Translations under genes and position numbers: made by a program
DNA from: Luscinia megarhynchos
Lineage: Eukaryota; Chordata; Aves; Passeriformes; Turdidae
DNA length: 64,000 nt
Assembly (NCBI GenBank): GCA_034336665.1
Contig: CM067590.1
Location: forward strand, 2,265,748 to 2,329,747
Reading direction: 5' to 3'
Notes under the pieces: generated by a model
Told to the model about the DNA's origin: nothing
What the model saw: only the letters and a program-made list of their open reading frames with translations
The model's database searches: none
Part shown: piece after piece, positions 46,001 to 61,000 of the stretch
How positions within the stretch are numbered: position 1 is the stretch's first letter
Layout: each line of letters starts with the position of its first letter

Positions 46001-49000
46001 AATTACCTATCCAGCAACTTCCAGTAAATCTCAGCTCAGCCCCTCCTAGCCCAGGGTCGGCCAAAAGGCCATCCTCCCTCACACTCAGCTGGTCTCTATC
46101 CCCAAAGGCAGAGGCACATGCGGACGGGGAGCTGAAGGAATTGGGTGGACGCGGAGCTGAGGAAATCAGGTTCAGGTGGAGCTGAGGAAATCACCAGACT
46201 CTCACTGGTCCAGTGCCAACGTCAGACTTGGATGCAATGCAGGCACCAGCAGCAGGCATCAAGATGCAGAGAGAGCAGGAAGCAAGGAGCACCCAGGAGA
46301 GCAAGCAGACAGAGAGAGATGTGGAAAACAAGGCATGTGCAGTAGGAGATAGAAATGGATTTGTTCAGTCCTGAGAGTGTTCTGGGGAACCTGATCACAG
46401 TCCTGCAAGTCTTCCACATGGAAAAACGTGAACAGATTTAGACTGGACCAAAAGAGATTCACATCAGACAATCCACAACACTTTTAAAACTTAAGGATAC
46501 TCCAGAGTGCCCAGGAAACTTACACATTCATAGAATCAGAGAGCATCCTGAGCTGGAAGGGACCCATAGGGATAACCCAGTCCAATCCCTGGCCCTGCAC
46601 AGCCACCACCCCAACCCTACTCTGTGCCTGAGAGTGTTGTCCAAATGCTCCTCAAGCTCTGGCAGCCTTGGGACCATGACCATTGCTCCGGGGAGCCATG
46701 TGACCAACACATCCAAGAGGATTGAGAAAGTTTCTAGAGACACTGGTCCAGCTGCCTTGAAGCTAGAGGATAAAGCAGATCTGTCAAAGCTCACCCCAGC
46801 ACCACCTTCCACAGGCCAGTGCATGCTCCATCCTGGATAAGAGATGTGAATACAGAGCCCCATGGCAGCAAGCACCTGTGTGACTCCTCAGGAGAGGCAG
46901 ACCAGGCCAGTGCTCTGTCCTTCATGGAGGGAAGTGACACAACACACAGGAACTTGCTCTCCTCACAAGCACAGACCCTCCCTCACCCCAAGCCGCCTTT
47001 CCAGGCCATGTTTTTCTCTCTGGAATGGAGGGTTGCACTTCCATCCTTTCATCCTCATGGCTTCTAGATCTCACCACCGCCACAGCCATCCCATGCCAGG
47101 GCACATACAAACCTGGCAAGGGATTACTAAGTATGTAATGTTCCACATAAAAGAGCAACTTATTTTAACTTGTTTTAAATTAGAGTCATAGAATTCCAGA
47201 ATGGCTTTGGGTTGGAAGGTATACCTTAAAGCTCATCCAGTACTAACCCCCTGCCATGGGCAGGGACACCTTCCTCAAGACTGAGCTGCTCCAAGCTCCA
47301 TCCAAACTGGCCTTGGAGAATTACGAACAGAATTAAAGTACCTGCATTTCCAACTTCTGGTTAAGTCAAACAAGAGCTCTCTACATATTTCTCCTTCCTC
47401 TATTGCCAGTTACCAGCAAGGGAATTCCCCTCATACTTTATCCTGCATTGCCCCAAATAAATTTGGATTAATGGAGGCAAAACTGACCCGTTTTAAGCTC
47501 TTAGGTTAAATCTTCTGCTAGCAAAACCACTTTGTGGAACTGGTGACTGTTAACACAAAACGCCGAGTTTGCAACGTATTTGTTCAGCAAGCCTGGTTTT
47601 TCTGGGTGGCCTGTTTAAGGTTTTTTTGCACAAAGCCTCGGGTGGTTTTGAACTTGCACAGAGCATCAGGGTTTCTCATGCTTCATCTTCACAAAAGATC
47701 ACAAAGAATCACTTTGTTGTAGAGGAAATGCCACCATGTAATGGAGAGCTACTGCTAATGATATTGAAAGCTTTCATTTTACATAAATGAGTGCCATTTT
47801 CTTCAGATTTTTAGATGTTAAAGAATAAAATAGGGTGATAATTCTTCTATTGTGAAAAAAAAATAAAGTGAGAGGGAAACCCTTATGCAATCAGGTTTAT
47901 GTTTTGCAGAGCTATTTCAAGGGCAGAATCTACTCCAAATACATCGACCCCACCATGCACAAGAATTTCCAATGAGCCCTACACTCACAGAATCTCCCAA
48001 GCTGGAAGAGATCCACGAGGACCATCAAGCCCAACTCCAAGTCCATCTCTCTTTTAGTGCCCTCTGTGGCTTACAGTTTGCTTTATCCTGCCACACTCTG
48101 GTAGAAGTTTGTTTGGTTCAGCTAGTTGTTCAGATTTACTCATTTATTAGCCACAAACAAGTAGTAACAACACCAGCATTATCTTTCTGATATCTTTGCT
48201 GACTTGAAGCAAGTGTAAGTCTCCCACTGTAGTGAATGTACACTTAACTACACAAAGATTTTTGTAGTCCCATGCTTAGTGTGTCAAGAATGTGGGTACA
48301 GAATTTCTACAATGCAAAGCAAAAGTTCCCAAACCACAGTAAAAGGCTTCCAGCTGTACTGATGGACATTGGTAAAATTGCAATACTGCAAAATATAGTC
48401 GTAACTGAGATTGCATTAATCTTCCATTTGCTGAAAGCGTTGCATTTTTACATGACTCTGCTCATCATTCTGAGGTACGGCAGGCAAACAGTCGTAACCC
48501 TTATTTGGTTTTTCTGCTAATAGTTTCAGAAGAGAAAAGTTCAGAAAAAAAGCAAAACAGGTCCTATTCTGAAACCACAGCAGTTTCAGCAGTTACCCAA
48601 GTGGTGCACCCAAACCACACTGAGGACTCACTTCAGCAAAAAGAGATGATGAACAAAATGGTTTACCACAGCAAGTGCTGTTACTTAGAGTGAACTCCAC
48701 CCATACAAAGGGTTTATCTAATTTCATACCCCACAGCAAACTTGCGTTTGGAGGGCTGAAATCTGTATTTCAAAGCAAATATAACCTCACTGGTAGGATG
48801 CAAACACAAAATTTGTCTTACTGAATTACAAGATATTGACAACAAAGTGAAGTGTTTAGAGCTTCCTCAATATTCTGTTTCAATGCTGGGCCTTTCTGCT
48901 TAGAAAAGGATCTTGCTGAATTATGAGAAGCAGCCTTTTCCTGCCTTGGAAGCCTGGATGGATCATGCTCATGGGCAAATGGGACAGAGCGGAAATGACA

Positions 49001-52000
49001 CAACTTTAAAGTTTTACTAAACAAGGGCTCCTTTCCAGGAAACTTTCTAAACTGAAAAATGTCCTTTTAGAAGCCAGAGTTGTGCTGCAGGGATAAGGAG
49101 TGACAGGGTGAGTTAAGTCCATACCTGTGATTATACCTGAGCATACAATCCCAGGATTTCCACGTCTCTGTTTTTTCACATGGCAGAAGAAGCCTCAGGT
49201 GCCTCCCAGCACATCCTTCTCTTGGCAGCTTACCAAATTCACATCACATTCCCAACTTACTTGGCATGTTTTCTACCATCCTGTTAAGATTATCCACCTC
49301 CTTCAGTGCTTCATAACCTTCATAAACTGAAGAAACTCACAGAAAAATGATTACTAGTTTCAACCTTTGCCTGAAGGTTAGTTACATTACATCAAATTTT
49401 CTACAGGATACTTGGAGGTCTTTGTCTTCAACAGGAGCTATTTCTGCGCTGTATTTTAAACTCAACTATTTGATGATAATGTTCTTTGCAAAAAATCACA
49501 ACATGTTTTTTGTCAGAGATGGGAGAAGTTTTCCCATGCAATATCCCCTCAGAAGAGCTTTGCAAAGTTTGCACCTTGAGCTCACTGAAAACTTTTGCTT
49601 AAGAGAAATATTCTGACAATCTACAAACTTCTTGGAAGGTGAGAAATCGTTACTCGTTCAGCCCAACAATCTGCTCTGAAACAGCTTCTGGACCTCTTTC
49701 AAGCATCAGTACTGAAATATCTTTACTCTGAGAGGCCAGCACAAACAAGAGAATCAAAGCGTGAATGGAATTTTTAGCTTGTGGCCAGGCAGGTGCTCCA
49801 CCCATGAGTCATTTATCCTACACAACAAGGGATGCCTGTGCTTTAAAATGCAACTGTCAGGTCTTCTAGAAGGCATGAAAAATAAAAAAGTTTTTCCTGT
49901 CAGTCACAACTTTGAGGCTGATTTTCTCACTCTCAGCTGCAGAAGAGGGGAACAAATAAAGGTAAACAGGCAGCATGGCACTTGTGAGTAACTCTGCGTG
50001 CTGAAAAGGTTCTAAAGAACAGGTATGTAGTATCACACAGAAATAAACATCCCAACACTCCTGTGACCTCACAACGAGTAAAGAACAGAACTCTATATAC
50101 CCTGCTCTAGACCAAATGATTGATCCCCACAGCTTCAATAAACCTACACAATTCAGAGTTAAATCTAAATTAAATTAAGGGAATTATATTACTTGTTTTT
50201 TCTTTTTAACACAATCCTTTCTTTTGTTCCTAACTTCTGATTACATCCATTATACTACCATGGGTTCTGTATTTAAAAATTTATCTGACTAAATACATAG
50301 AGCAAATTTCTACATGGGGACACTACATGGTGCAAGTGAAAAAAAAAAGTGTCCATGAAATTGTGATGTGTTTAAACAGTAAGTATTCACAAGACATGAT
50401 TTTCTTTCAAGAACTGAATTCAGTAAATGCACAAGACAAAGCATTCAGATTTTGGCCTGCATTTACAAGGAAGATACTGAACAAATTGTGAAGTCTTAAT
50501 TTTGAACTAGTTGAGACACTGAAGACACATCATAGGCAAACAAACTACTAAACCCCATTTATATATCCAACTCAAAGATTTAAGCTTTTACCTCATTGGA
50601 AAGTGTCAACATGAGGTCAAGCACTGTCAGTGCTCTTGGGCTGCCTTAAAGATGAAAAATAAGTCTAAAATTGCAAAAAACAGTCAAACCATAAAATGCC
50701 TTAAATTTAGAGAAGTGACACATACAAAGAAGAACTATATATATCATTGGCATGAAGGAGGAGGAAGCATCAAACACAAAGGAAGGGAGCAGCAGAAACT
50801 GCACAAACATTGCCTGCACTACCCTGATCTGGGCCAGCAGCTGGTCACACACAGGAGGAGCAAGAGGCTTCTGAAATGGTGTCACAGGCACAAAAGACAC
50901 CCCCAAAGAGTGAATCTACAACTTTCAGCTGGACAATCCTGGTCCAGGGAAATTTGGAATATGTCTGCATGTGTGTGATGAGCTGGGTATCTCCTCACTA
51001 AAGCTGTGGGGTCCCAGTGGCACCAGATAATTTTTCTTGCACTTCTAGCTCCTCTGGCTGACAACAACCTTCTGCAACTATGCTTCTAAGGACAGGCAAA
51101 GGATGGCCACCCCAATTAGGGAATTAGTGTTTCTGTAGATGATGGATTGCAACATCCAGTGCAGCTGTAAGTTTTCAGATTGGTTCAATAAACACAATAT
51201 TAAGATCCTGAAAACCTGTTAAGATCTTAAGACTCCTGATCCCTTTTTAATTTTTTAAGCTATCAATAGGTTCAGATACCATATATCAGCCAATTGGCAA
51301 GATGAAAGAACAGGAGTTGATCAGTAAGATTTTGCTTGAATCAGTCTTTTCTGTCTTTTTTGGTAGGACAGCAAAATACATCTAGCAGTCTTGTAACTGG
51401 TGATTTCGTGAAATACTGAACCCTAACACCTTGACTGATTAAACTGATTATCAGTAACATCATTACTATTATTTTGTAATAATTTCTAGTCACTCAAACA
51501 CTGTGCAAACCTTTGTGTTTGCACTGTGGGCTGGAGCTTCTCAGAACCAGGCCTCTCTGAGGGATCAGGGTCATGTTTCCTAACCGAAGGCAGGCTACTG
51601 TCCCCCATATTTTTCCAGTATTTTAACATTTCAAAACCATAGCAAGTAAGAAAAATACTGTGAGAACAAAACTGAAGCCCTTAACCCAAAAGGTTAACAC
51701 AGAGGTGTTAACCACTAACCTCTGAAATGCCAATATTCAGTTACCATCATAGATCAGAGCTACAAAAAATAAATGGATCATGAAACAAAGCTGAAGTTTT
51801 TTGATAAACTCTCCATGTGCAATCTCAAACAGTAATTCACCAATGGAATTTATTTTAATACCTGCATCTCAAATAGCAGCTAAGTAACTCCACTAATTTA
51901 TTTCTTATACAGGATTAATTCATCATGTTATTCCTTTAAATTTACTCAGAGTGATTGCGGACTCCTCATCCCTGGAATTGTTCAAGACCAATTTGGACAG

Positions 52001-55000
52001 GGCTTGAAACAACCTGATCTACTGGAAGGTGTTCCTGCCCAAGGCAGGGGGCTTAGGACTGGTTGATCTTTAATATCAGTCTGAGATTCTATGATTCTAT
52101 ACATTCCAAGTTACATTGTATTTTTCTGCTATTTACATATTGGCACCCCAAAGGAAAACTGGTTTTTTTCAGTGCATTAGCATTTAAGAAGTTCACTAGC
52201 AATATAATATTCACTACCTCTCTTAACCACCAATATATAATAACATAAGATAAATTATAACATTTACACAAGCTAAAAAAAGGTAGAATGTTAAAATAGT
52301 TGTCTTTATTAAATAAGCATTGCAAGAAAGCAGCACACTGAAATTGAAAAGTGTATTTTCTTGTTGTGTTTTTAGGACTTCTATTCTTTCATGGTTAAAA
52401 ATGTGAAAACCACTATAAGCAAGCAATAAAAATTTAGAAAAGGTTGAAGGTTTCACACTGCTCTGTGGTGAAGGTTCTTCCACTAATATCACAGAACTCC
52501 AGAATGGTTTAAGTGGGAAGGATCTTAAAGCTCATCCAGTGCCACCCCTGCCATGAGCAGGGACACCTTCCACTGTCCCAGGGTGCTTCAAGGACACATC
52601 CAACCCAGCCTCTGACACAGGAATGGGCACCCACAGCTTCTTTGGGCAAGCTGTGTCAGTGCCACAGCACCCTCACACAGAAGAATTTCTTCTCAACATC
52701 CCATCTAGCCCTATTCTCTGTCAGTGTGATGTCATTCCCCCTTGTCCTGTCACTTACGCTCTTGTAAATAGTCTCAGGATTTCCATCTTTCTTCTGAACT
52801 CCCTTCAGGTATTGGAGTGCCACAGTTAGGTCACCCCAAAGATTTTCTTTCCCAGGTTGAAAAATCCCAATTCTTTTAGCTCTTCCTCATAGCAGAGCTG
52901 TTCCATCTCTCCAGTCGTCTTGGTTCTTTGCCTGGACTTGCTCCAACAGGTTCATGTCCCTCCTGTGCTGGGCACGCAAGAGATGGATCCTTTTTGAGCT
53001 TGAGGACTCATTGCAAAATCTCTTCTTCCTGAGAGTCTCGATCGCTCTGTCTCGGGTCATTCTGAATGATTCAAGCATCCTCCACTGCTCCTCAGTAAAC
53101 ACTGCCTGCCCATTAAGCTCAAGTTTCTTTCTAAATACCTCTCTTGGAATCTGGGAATTCTACCAGGGATAGGGTTCCCTTGTCTGTAATCCCTCATAAC
53201 TGAGCATGTTTCTGCAGCAAGGTAAGAGTGCTGCCCACACAAGTCATGGAAACACTGAGGGTGCTAGCTTGGAGGCTTCAGGGTGACTTTTGCATGAGAA
53301 GCCATTGTGAACCTACTGCTAGTTCTGCAGTTCTCCATGCATCCTGAAATTTGGGTACTTCATCCATCACTCATGGAATCAGGGTTAAAGCAGAATCACA
53401 TTCATCCAAGAACTTGTTCATGGCAAAAAATGTCTCTCAGCTTCTCCAGCAACCATGTGCACCTGGACCATCATTAGTTGAGCAGGGCTAGTAACATTTG
53501 TTTGGAGGATGCCAACTAGTACCTGGTGACACCAACATTTCCCGTCACTTTAGTGCCATGCAGGAATACTGAGTGGTGGATATGGAGCATGGGTCAGTGA
53601 ATGCACCAGCAGCCTTAAAGGCACTAAACTATCTCTCTCACACTTGGGTGTGAGTTACCTCTCCCATCCTACAGGAATACCAGTGGTAAAACCCAAGACA
53701 ATGTAAGGCATCACTGGGAACTGACTGTAACCTACAACTTGATGTGCCTTGTCCCCCTGGAAGCCCGGTCACACTCTCCTGCTCAATGGGGCAGGAGCTT
53801 TCATGTCTGAAAGGGTGCACAAAGACAGATATGGCACCACACAGTTCAATGCCTGCGTTTTCTCCTCTCATCCTTAATGCACAGCATCAGTGAGGCAGGG
53901 CATGACCTGCTGCAATAGGAGGGATCAAGTGTTCCTTGTCCTCCCTGGATATAGAGTGGCTTCCTTCAGGAACTCGAGCGCCTGACAAAGAGTCCAGAGC
54001 ATAGAGAGCAATGTGTCAGATGCTTGTCAGTGTGGTTAATCTCAATGGTTAACAACACTGCTATAACCGCAATGTGGAATGCATGGGGCTGCACTGACAG
54101 GAAGTGGTAAGGGTGGGGCAAAAGCACTCAGTCCCACGATCAAAGCACTAGAGCATTTTACTTATAACCCAATCACTGACACCCACACAGCAACTTCCGG
54201 TACTTTAAAAAAAAAAATTAAAAAAAAAATCTGTTTCTCTCGTTCTGTAATCAACAACTTTTACCTAGAAACTAGTTAGCGGCAAACTCTGACTGATTTC
54301 AATCTGCAGCTCACAGCAGAAAACATAATTTTTAATCTGTGAGAACCTACAAGAGCCATTTTAACTGACAGGTTTCAGTCTACCAGTTCTTTCAGATTTT
54401 TTTTATCCTTTATTACACAGAAGTCAAATAAACCCTGAGAACCTGCATAAGAAATATAAAGCAACTAGAAGTTTGGTAGTGCTGAACACCAAAGGCAGTC
54501 CTTTGCGAGAAGATAAAATGTACTTATAAATCTACAAAACTCAGCAACGGTTTAGGGGAGTTTGAGAAAATAATGTGCTGTGGAATGTAGATCCTTGTCA
54601 CAGGGCACCTTTGTTTAAGAATGTTGAGATAATTTACTATTATTTGTTTTTTGTTTATCACACTCGTTACACAAAGCACTGGAACTTCTTCAGTGCTTTT
54701 TGAGCATTATTCAAGATATAACATCAATAAATTTACAAAACATCCCACTCCTCTCCAAAGAAACCTGCAAGTTCTCCAGTTGCACCTGGTGAACATCAAA
54801 TTACTCCAGCTAAGTCCTAGGGGAGCCCTGTGAACCCTAATGTCCATTAGGAAATTCATGGAGATTAATATCTTCCTGAAGAAAAAGAACATGCATGCAC
54901 AGTCTTGGGGATTTTCATTACAACAGTCTTGTCAGAAGAGCTAAAGACATTTTTCTTGGCTGATCTGCCTTAACCTAAAGAGAATCTTAAACCATGTATG

Positions 55001-58000
55001 GGACAGAGATGGTGATTTCACAAATCTTTTCATGGAACAGTAAGTCGGAGCTTTGAGCTCCACTGATGTCTAGGTTTGCTGCTTCTGGAACACCTTCTCC
55101 TTGCTATTCTCTTCTGGGACTCACTGAGTTATTAACCTTCCTCCAATTCTCTTTAAAGATTCTGCACTTAACCCCTACACAGTTATACTGAAAAAATGCA
55201 CTAATACAGTATTTTATCATAAAAACAGGCATGAGATTTCTCTTGGACCAAGCAAGGATCAGATTAGGACTTTGAAACATGTAAAAGATCTTGACAGATT
55301 GATGAACAATAGAGTAAGAAAGAAGGAAAATTATTTATGATGAACTAAACAAGCATAAGGCTGAGATTCTACCCAAAATACAACTCTAATTAACTAATCT
55401 CACGATTTTCATACCCTCTCTTAATCTTAGTATTCAAGATGGTAAAGATCTGAAGAGTGCCTAATCCATGCCACACAAAAAGGGTTTGCCTATCCCTGCC
55501 TGGTAGTACCAACCACAGAGAGTTGTGAACTGAACTATCTGCTTATACACTTAGATCACAGCTGTTCTTCAGTGTTCCAGCTGTAAAAAACCCCAAATAT
55601 CAACTGAAAACAAACAAACGAACTAAAACAAACAACCCATTTTCATTTTACAAGCAGCCAGCAAACAGGTCAGATGTGTAGGACCAGACCTGACGACCCA
55701 CTGTAATCCTGCTACTGACAAGAGAAGTTTCTCTACATGCTGTGTGAAGACTGTGTCCAGAGCCTGGATATGAAAGCAGCTCCCCTGAACCACAAACTCC
55801 TTTTAGAGGCCTTTCCAGCTACATCTCAAGGCCTTTTGCTCTGACCATCACTATACAGTAAACAAAGGCTGTGTCCCAAAGGCTCAGTTTCAGGACTAGT
55901 GCTCTACAATTTCCTCATGAAGGACTTGGATGTGGGACTGGAAGGCAGACTAAGTAAGTTTGGTGATGACACACAGTTAGGAGGAGCTGCTGACTCCCTT
56001 GAAGGCAGACATGTGCTGCAGAGACCTTGACAAAGGAAAGGGCTGGGCAATCCCCAACTTATCACGTCAAGTGCCAGATCCTGTCCCTGTACCAGGGCAG
56101 CCCTGGGTGCATCCACAGACTGGGGAACAAGATGCTGTGCACCAGCCATGTGGAAAGGGACCTGGAGGCCCTTGGTTGGTGGCAAGTTGGATCTGAGTTA
56201 CCAGTGTGCCCTGGCAGCTCAAAGCGTCACCATGTACTGAAGGGCATCAGGCCCAGCATCATCAGCCGGGCAAGGGAGGGAATTCTCCCACTCTGCTCGG
56301 CACTGTGCTGGCCACATCTTGAGTGCTGGGGGTACCATAAGGTCAGAAGGATCCAAAGCTGTCGAAGAGTGTCCAAAGGAGGGGCATGGAGCTGGGGAAG
56401 GGTCTGAGGAGCAGCTGAGGGCACTTGGTTCGTTCAGCTGGAGCAGAGGAGACTGAGGGGAAGTTCCTTGGGGGCTGCAGAGGGGCAGGGGCTGAGCTCT
56501 GCTCTGGGACAGGGACAGGAGCCCAGCAAGGGCTGGAGCTGTGTCAGGGCTTGGCATGGAGCTCAGGGAAAGGTTCTTCTCCTCGAGGGTGCTGGGCACT
56601 GCCCAGGCTCCCCAGGGCAGGGGTCACAGCCTAGAGGCTGACAGAGCTCATGAAGTGTTAGGATAATGCTTTCAGCCAGAGACTGAGACTGTGGGGTGTT
56701 CTGGGCAGGGCCAGCAGTTTGACTCCATGATCCTCATGGGTCCCTTCCAACTCAGGACACGCCATGATTTTAAGTGTTTCCCCGATCCTGTGTTCAGCTC
56801 CAAGGGTTTGCTCTGCCTTTGTTTTCATGAAGGAATGAGACTTAAAGCCAAACTCCTCATTCATCTGGACAAAACAGAGACCCATGGGCAAGGTGAGAAC
56901 TGTGGCACACTTTGGTCCAGTACAGCATGCAGTCCCTCGATGGACTATCAGACAATGTTTGTATGTCACATGCAAAAGCTTCACGTGCAGAAAAGCACAA
57001 AATCTGGGATAATCAGGAACAATCCCTGGTGGATCCTGTTTAGTTTTCACTCTCAATGGGCCTGGGAAATCAGACAGTTTGCAATGCTCTGCAAAAATAT
57101 TTCTATTGCCCACTTGACTGCAAAGGTTTGAGGACAAGTAAAGTTTTCTTCTAGAGCATTTTGCACCTGCCTACCAAAATGCAACCAAACCAAAGTGTTT
57201 TTCAATATTAAACCCCCCTCCAACAGAAAGAACAGTTTTACTAAAAAGAGCACATGCATGGAACAGAAAGGCAAATTACAGGTTTGTCTGGTAATAACTA
57301 GCATTTATTCATCTTTCAGCAAGATCTTTATCACTTACTTGTTTTTTAATTAAAGAGACCAATAAGAAAGGTAAGAAACAACGGAAGTTTCTTGTTTGTT
57401 TGCTGAGCCCATTCTAACACATTTATGCCTGTATCTCTTGCTACAATCGCACTATATTACTCTATAATTTCTCATGCTTGAAGTAACCACTGAAGATTGC
57501 CTTAGTTGTGGAAGGAAGGGAGGAGTAGAACTGCATAAGCACATGAGGCTCATTTGCTTTAAAAAAAACCCTGTTGTTTCCTCCTTAGTCTATTTTATCA
57601 TAACAACATTTGGTTTTGGTAGAGCAGCGGAACCTTACAAATATTGTATCTCCTTAGAAGGGGGGAAGAGACACACTTAAACCATTTTTAACCAGCTGAT
57701 TAAAGGCTGAGTGCACATGTCTAAATTAAAAACATATTAATACAGCTGAATATTCACCAAATTCCTCAATACGTACAAAAGAGGGAATGGGGACCCAGAA
57801 ATCCAAAATCCCTCATGTAGGTGAGTCAGTACTTGCCTTTGCTGCTACTATTACACCACATTTGCTAAGAGTAATCATGTTTCTAACAAGGAATAGAAAG
57901 AAACCACATGTAAGAGATTATATCGGTGTATTTAGTATTTATTTGAATCATCCAGTTTTTGTTGTTTTTTTGAGTCAACTGAAAGTTCCCTCAATATCAA

Positions 58001-61000
58001 CTGAACTCTACCACTGTTGTTAAAAGGAGACTTGAAACTACACGGCTTCAGTTCTTTAAACAGTTTCACAGGTAGCTGAATATCTTGAAAACAACTCCGG
58101 CAAGAACAGAAATTGAAGCTCCACTAAAAGAGATCTTATTTTCAATTCATGAGATTTATGTATCTCCCAGATTTCCATAAATAATGGACTTGAAGCAGGA
58201 ACAAAGCCATATATATTCAGAAAGTGTTTTCTGTTTAATTCATGCAGTAATGTGCAAATGCAAGAACAATCCTACCTGGACAGACAGATCAGGACAGGTC
58301 TGTCTGACCATGTACCCTGTTCCTGTTAGAATCTAGTGGCAGATTGGCAGATGCTTCAGGAAGAACATCAAACAAGATAAAGATCCAGCCACAGTCAGAC
58401 TGCCTTGCTACTCAGCTACAAAAGAACTAGAGCCACTATTTTGGCTATTGGGACACCTCATTGCCTCTATTTCTTCTGAGAATTACCTAGAGTTTTTTTA
58501 AGACCATTAAACTTCTTTGCATTCACCATATTCTCTGGCAAACACAGAAATAAACCCTAAATTTAGATTACCATATAAAAACAAACCTATTTATTTTAAA
58601 GATGCTATTTACTAATCTTATGTGTTGCCTACTTAGAAAATACAAGGTTTTTTCCCTGCCACATGTGATTTTACAGATCTGTCACAGCACCCTCTCATCA
58701 TCTGTTTTCCAGTTTGAAGAGTTTCAGTCTGGTTTACTGACAATTTTGTCAATTTACTGATAACTTCATATCTTCCTCCATGGTTGAAATATAAGACAGA
58801 GAGTAAACTGTCAACTTGTTCTTATATCCAGCAATACACTGTAAATTGAAAGCAGTAGCTTTTAGAAGAAGAAAACCTCCTTACCACTGGGTGGCTTGGG
58901 TCGTGGAGGGACATTTTTCTTCGGTGGTAATGCTGGTGTGTCTGATTTGCTTTTGAAAGGGTCATCTGTGAATCCCGCTCCTCCAAAAGAGGAGGCAAAG
59001 GGGTCTGAAGTTATTGACTACATTGGAAAAAAAAAAAAGAAAAAGGATGTAAGCACACTGTAGAATACCTGTGGTTTCATGAAGCTACAGGTTAAGTCAA
59101 GTAAAAGCATTAACTTCAGAACCTGAGGGCAGATGTACAGAATTGTCAGTGGTGTAGGAGGCTAATGCCCAATGACAGAGGTGCTAAGATTCCAGTAACA
59201 TTCAAAAGACCTTACTTAATAACTTAAAGTACTTCTAGAACTTTTTAGTCCTAGCAAAAAAGCTGACAAGAAAATAAAAGGAAGTAAAACTCTACTTTTT
59301 ACTATTTGGCAATGAACAGTCATACCACAGCCTGCCCTCCACTGTGATAAACAGAACCATAACAGAACCTGGAAAAACACAGCACACTGCAGAAAGGGAT
59401 AACTTTATTCCAAGCTTTTCTGAAGTTACACACAGGTATTTGACTTTTCAGCAAAACCTTAGGGAATACCCAAAAGCATGTGTTTAAATATTCCTGTATT
59501 CAGATGGCTTTTCTAAAGGACACTGCTATTCATTAAGAAGCACACAATTATTATGCCATGCAGGGAAATTTATCATTGTTCACTAAATTTCTCTTTTCCT
59601 CATTTAACAAAGGTAAAAATCACAGTCAAACCTTTGCTAAAGTTTCTACCTCAAGCCAGCCATGTCTATTGGTAAAGGCTGTTGCCACCTAGTGGAGAGC
59701 TAAAACCCTCCCCAAAGCAGTCTAAGTTAGGGGAGAAAAGAAAACACCAAGAAATGTAATCAAAGTGAAATGATAACCTATTTTATTTTTAACATTTACT
59801 CTACATTGTTCAAGTGTTACTGTAGAAATGTCAGGAGTTGGACACTGATGTTAACTGTAAATTTCGAACTCCACCTTGGGAAAGTGAAGACCAAGACCTT
59901 TCCAATTATCCATTTTTTTCATGTGTGTCCTGAACCTTTTTCTTCTCTATTATTTAAAATTAACAGAAACTGCACATTTAAAACACGGGAGAGACTGACT
60001 GACCGTTAAAGAGTGGTGTAAGGTTTGTTTACATATCTTTAGTAGTGTAGTGTTTTGTTAAGAGTTGAACTCAATCTCAGAGGCATTATCCAACCTTAAC
60101 GATTTTTATGGTAAGTTCAGAAACAAGTCAGGATACCTACTATGAAGCAACCAAGAAGCAAATTCCAGGACTTAGACAAAGACTGGACATTGAAATATAT
60201 TAATAGCTGCAACAACTACCTCTTCTTACAAGTTAAAATTACAAGGTAATTTCCAGATCTAGTATTTGAAAATATTTGTGAAAAGTTTCTTTATCCCTAC
60301 TGAATCTACCAGTCTTAATAAGACTTTGCTATATCTGACATGGCTGGAAAATTCTTTGCTATACAACTGGTGAGGCTGACTGGAAAAAAATTAATAAAAC
60401 CAGATTGTCAACTGAAAAGCTACAATCATATCACATTCTTTAAAAAAGTGTCTGTTCATACATTTTAAAAAAGACAGTTGCTTTTCTTTTAACCTTTACC
60501 TTTGACATCTGACTGAAGTCTGCAAATCCCTCACCACCACTGAAAGCACCACTTCCAAAAGGATCCAGTGTTCCAAATGGATCTGGAACAGATATGCAGG
60601 AAGAAAGTTATTTTGAATCATACTTAAGAATTACAAGGAATGCTTGGTGGTGCCAATGAAGCACAAAACTAGGCAGGTGATTAAAACACGCCTGCATTTT
60701 GACCTGCCATGAGATGTTAAAAGAGAATTCCACAAAACAATAGGTTTTCTACCAGTTGTTTGGAGGGAAAGACGAGAAGAAAAAAGTGACATATGCAGTG
60801 CCACAAAGACAGTCTTCATGAATTGAAATAAGATTGTAATGCTTTTTGCCAACAGTTCACAAGACTCTTTATTCTCAACTCTTATATGTGATTCCTCTTT
60901 TATACAAAGATACCTACTTATAAATCTTCATGTGAAAACGTTTACTTCTTACCTGGACCTTTTGAAGAGATACTGGAAGACGTAAAAGGATCAGTGCTTT

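Larger units (their letters stand above)
44799..58884 (-). other. EPS15L1: EPS15L1 14.1-kb intron rich in CR1 insertions
   Basis: The largest intron in the window, between exons F and G. It carries at least six CR1 fragments in both orientations, a 25-bp minisatellite, and unclassified sequence at 53.0-54.1 kb. No extra exon with a DPF motif was found in it. Confidence 0.85.

Noticed and set aside
46019..46520. Possible retroviral LTR in the region of the 25-bp tandem
   Set aside because: No TG...CA ends, poly(A) signal pair or second copy could be found. Only the minisatellite is supportable.
52887..53102. Minus-strand frame with an Arg/Glu-rich coiled-coil look
   Set aside because: Its C-terminal third matches the CR1 segment usually reading 'gagacatggagctactggagcgagtccag', so it is at least partly LINE-derived and not a gene exon.
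56027..56407. Open frames of about 126 codons on both strands
   Set aside because: They lie inside the 900-bp CR1 insertion and are interrupted in the true CR1 frame.
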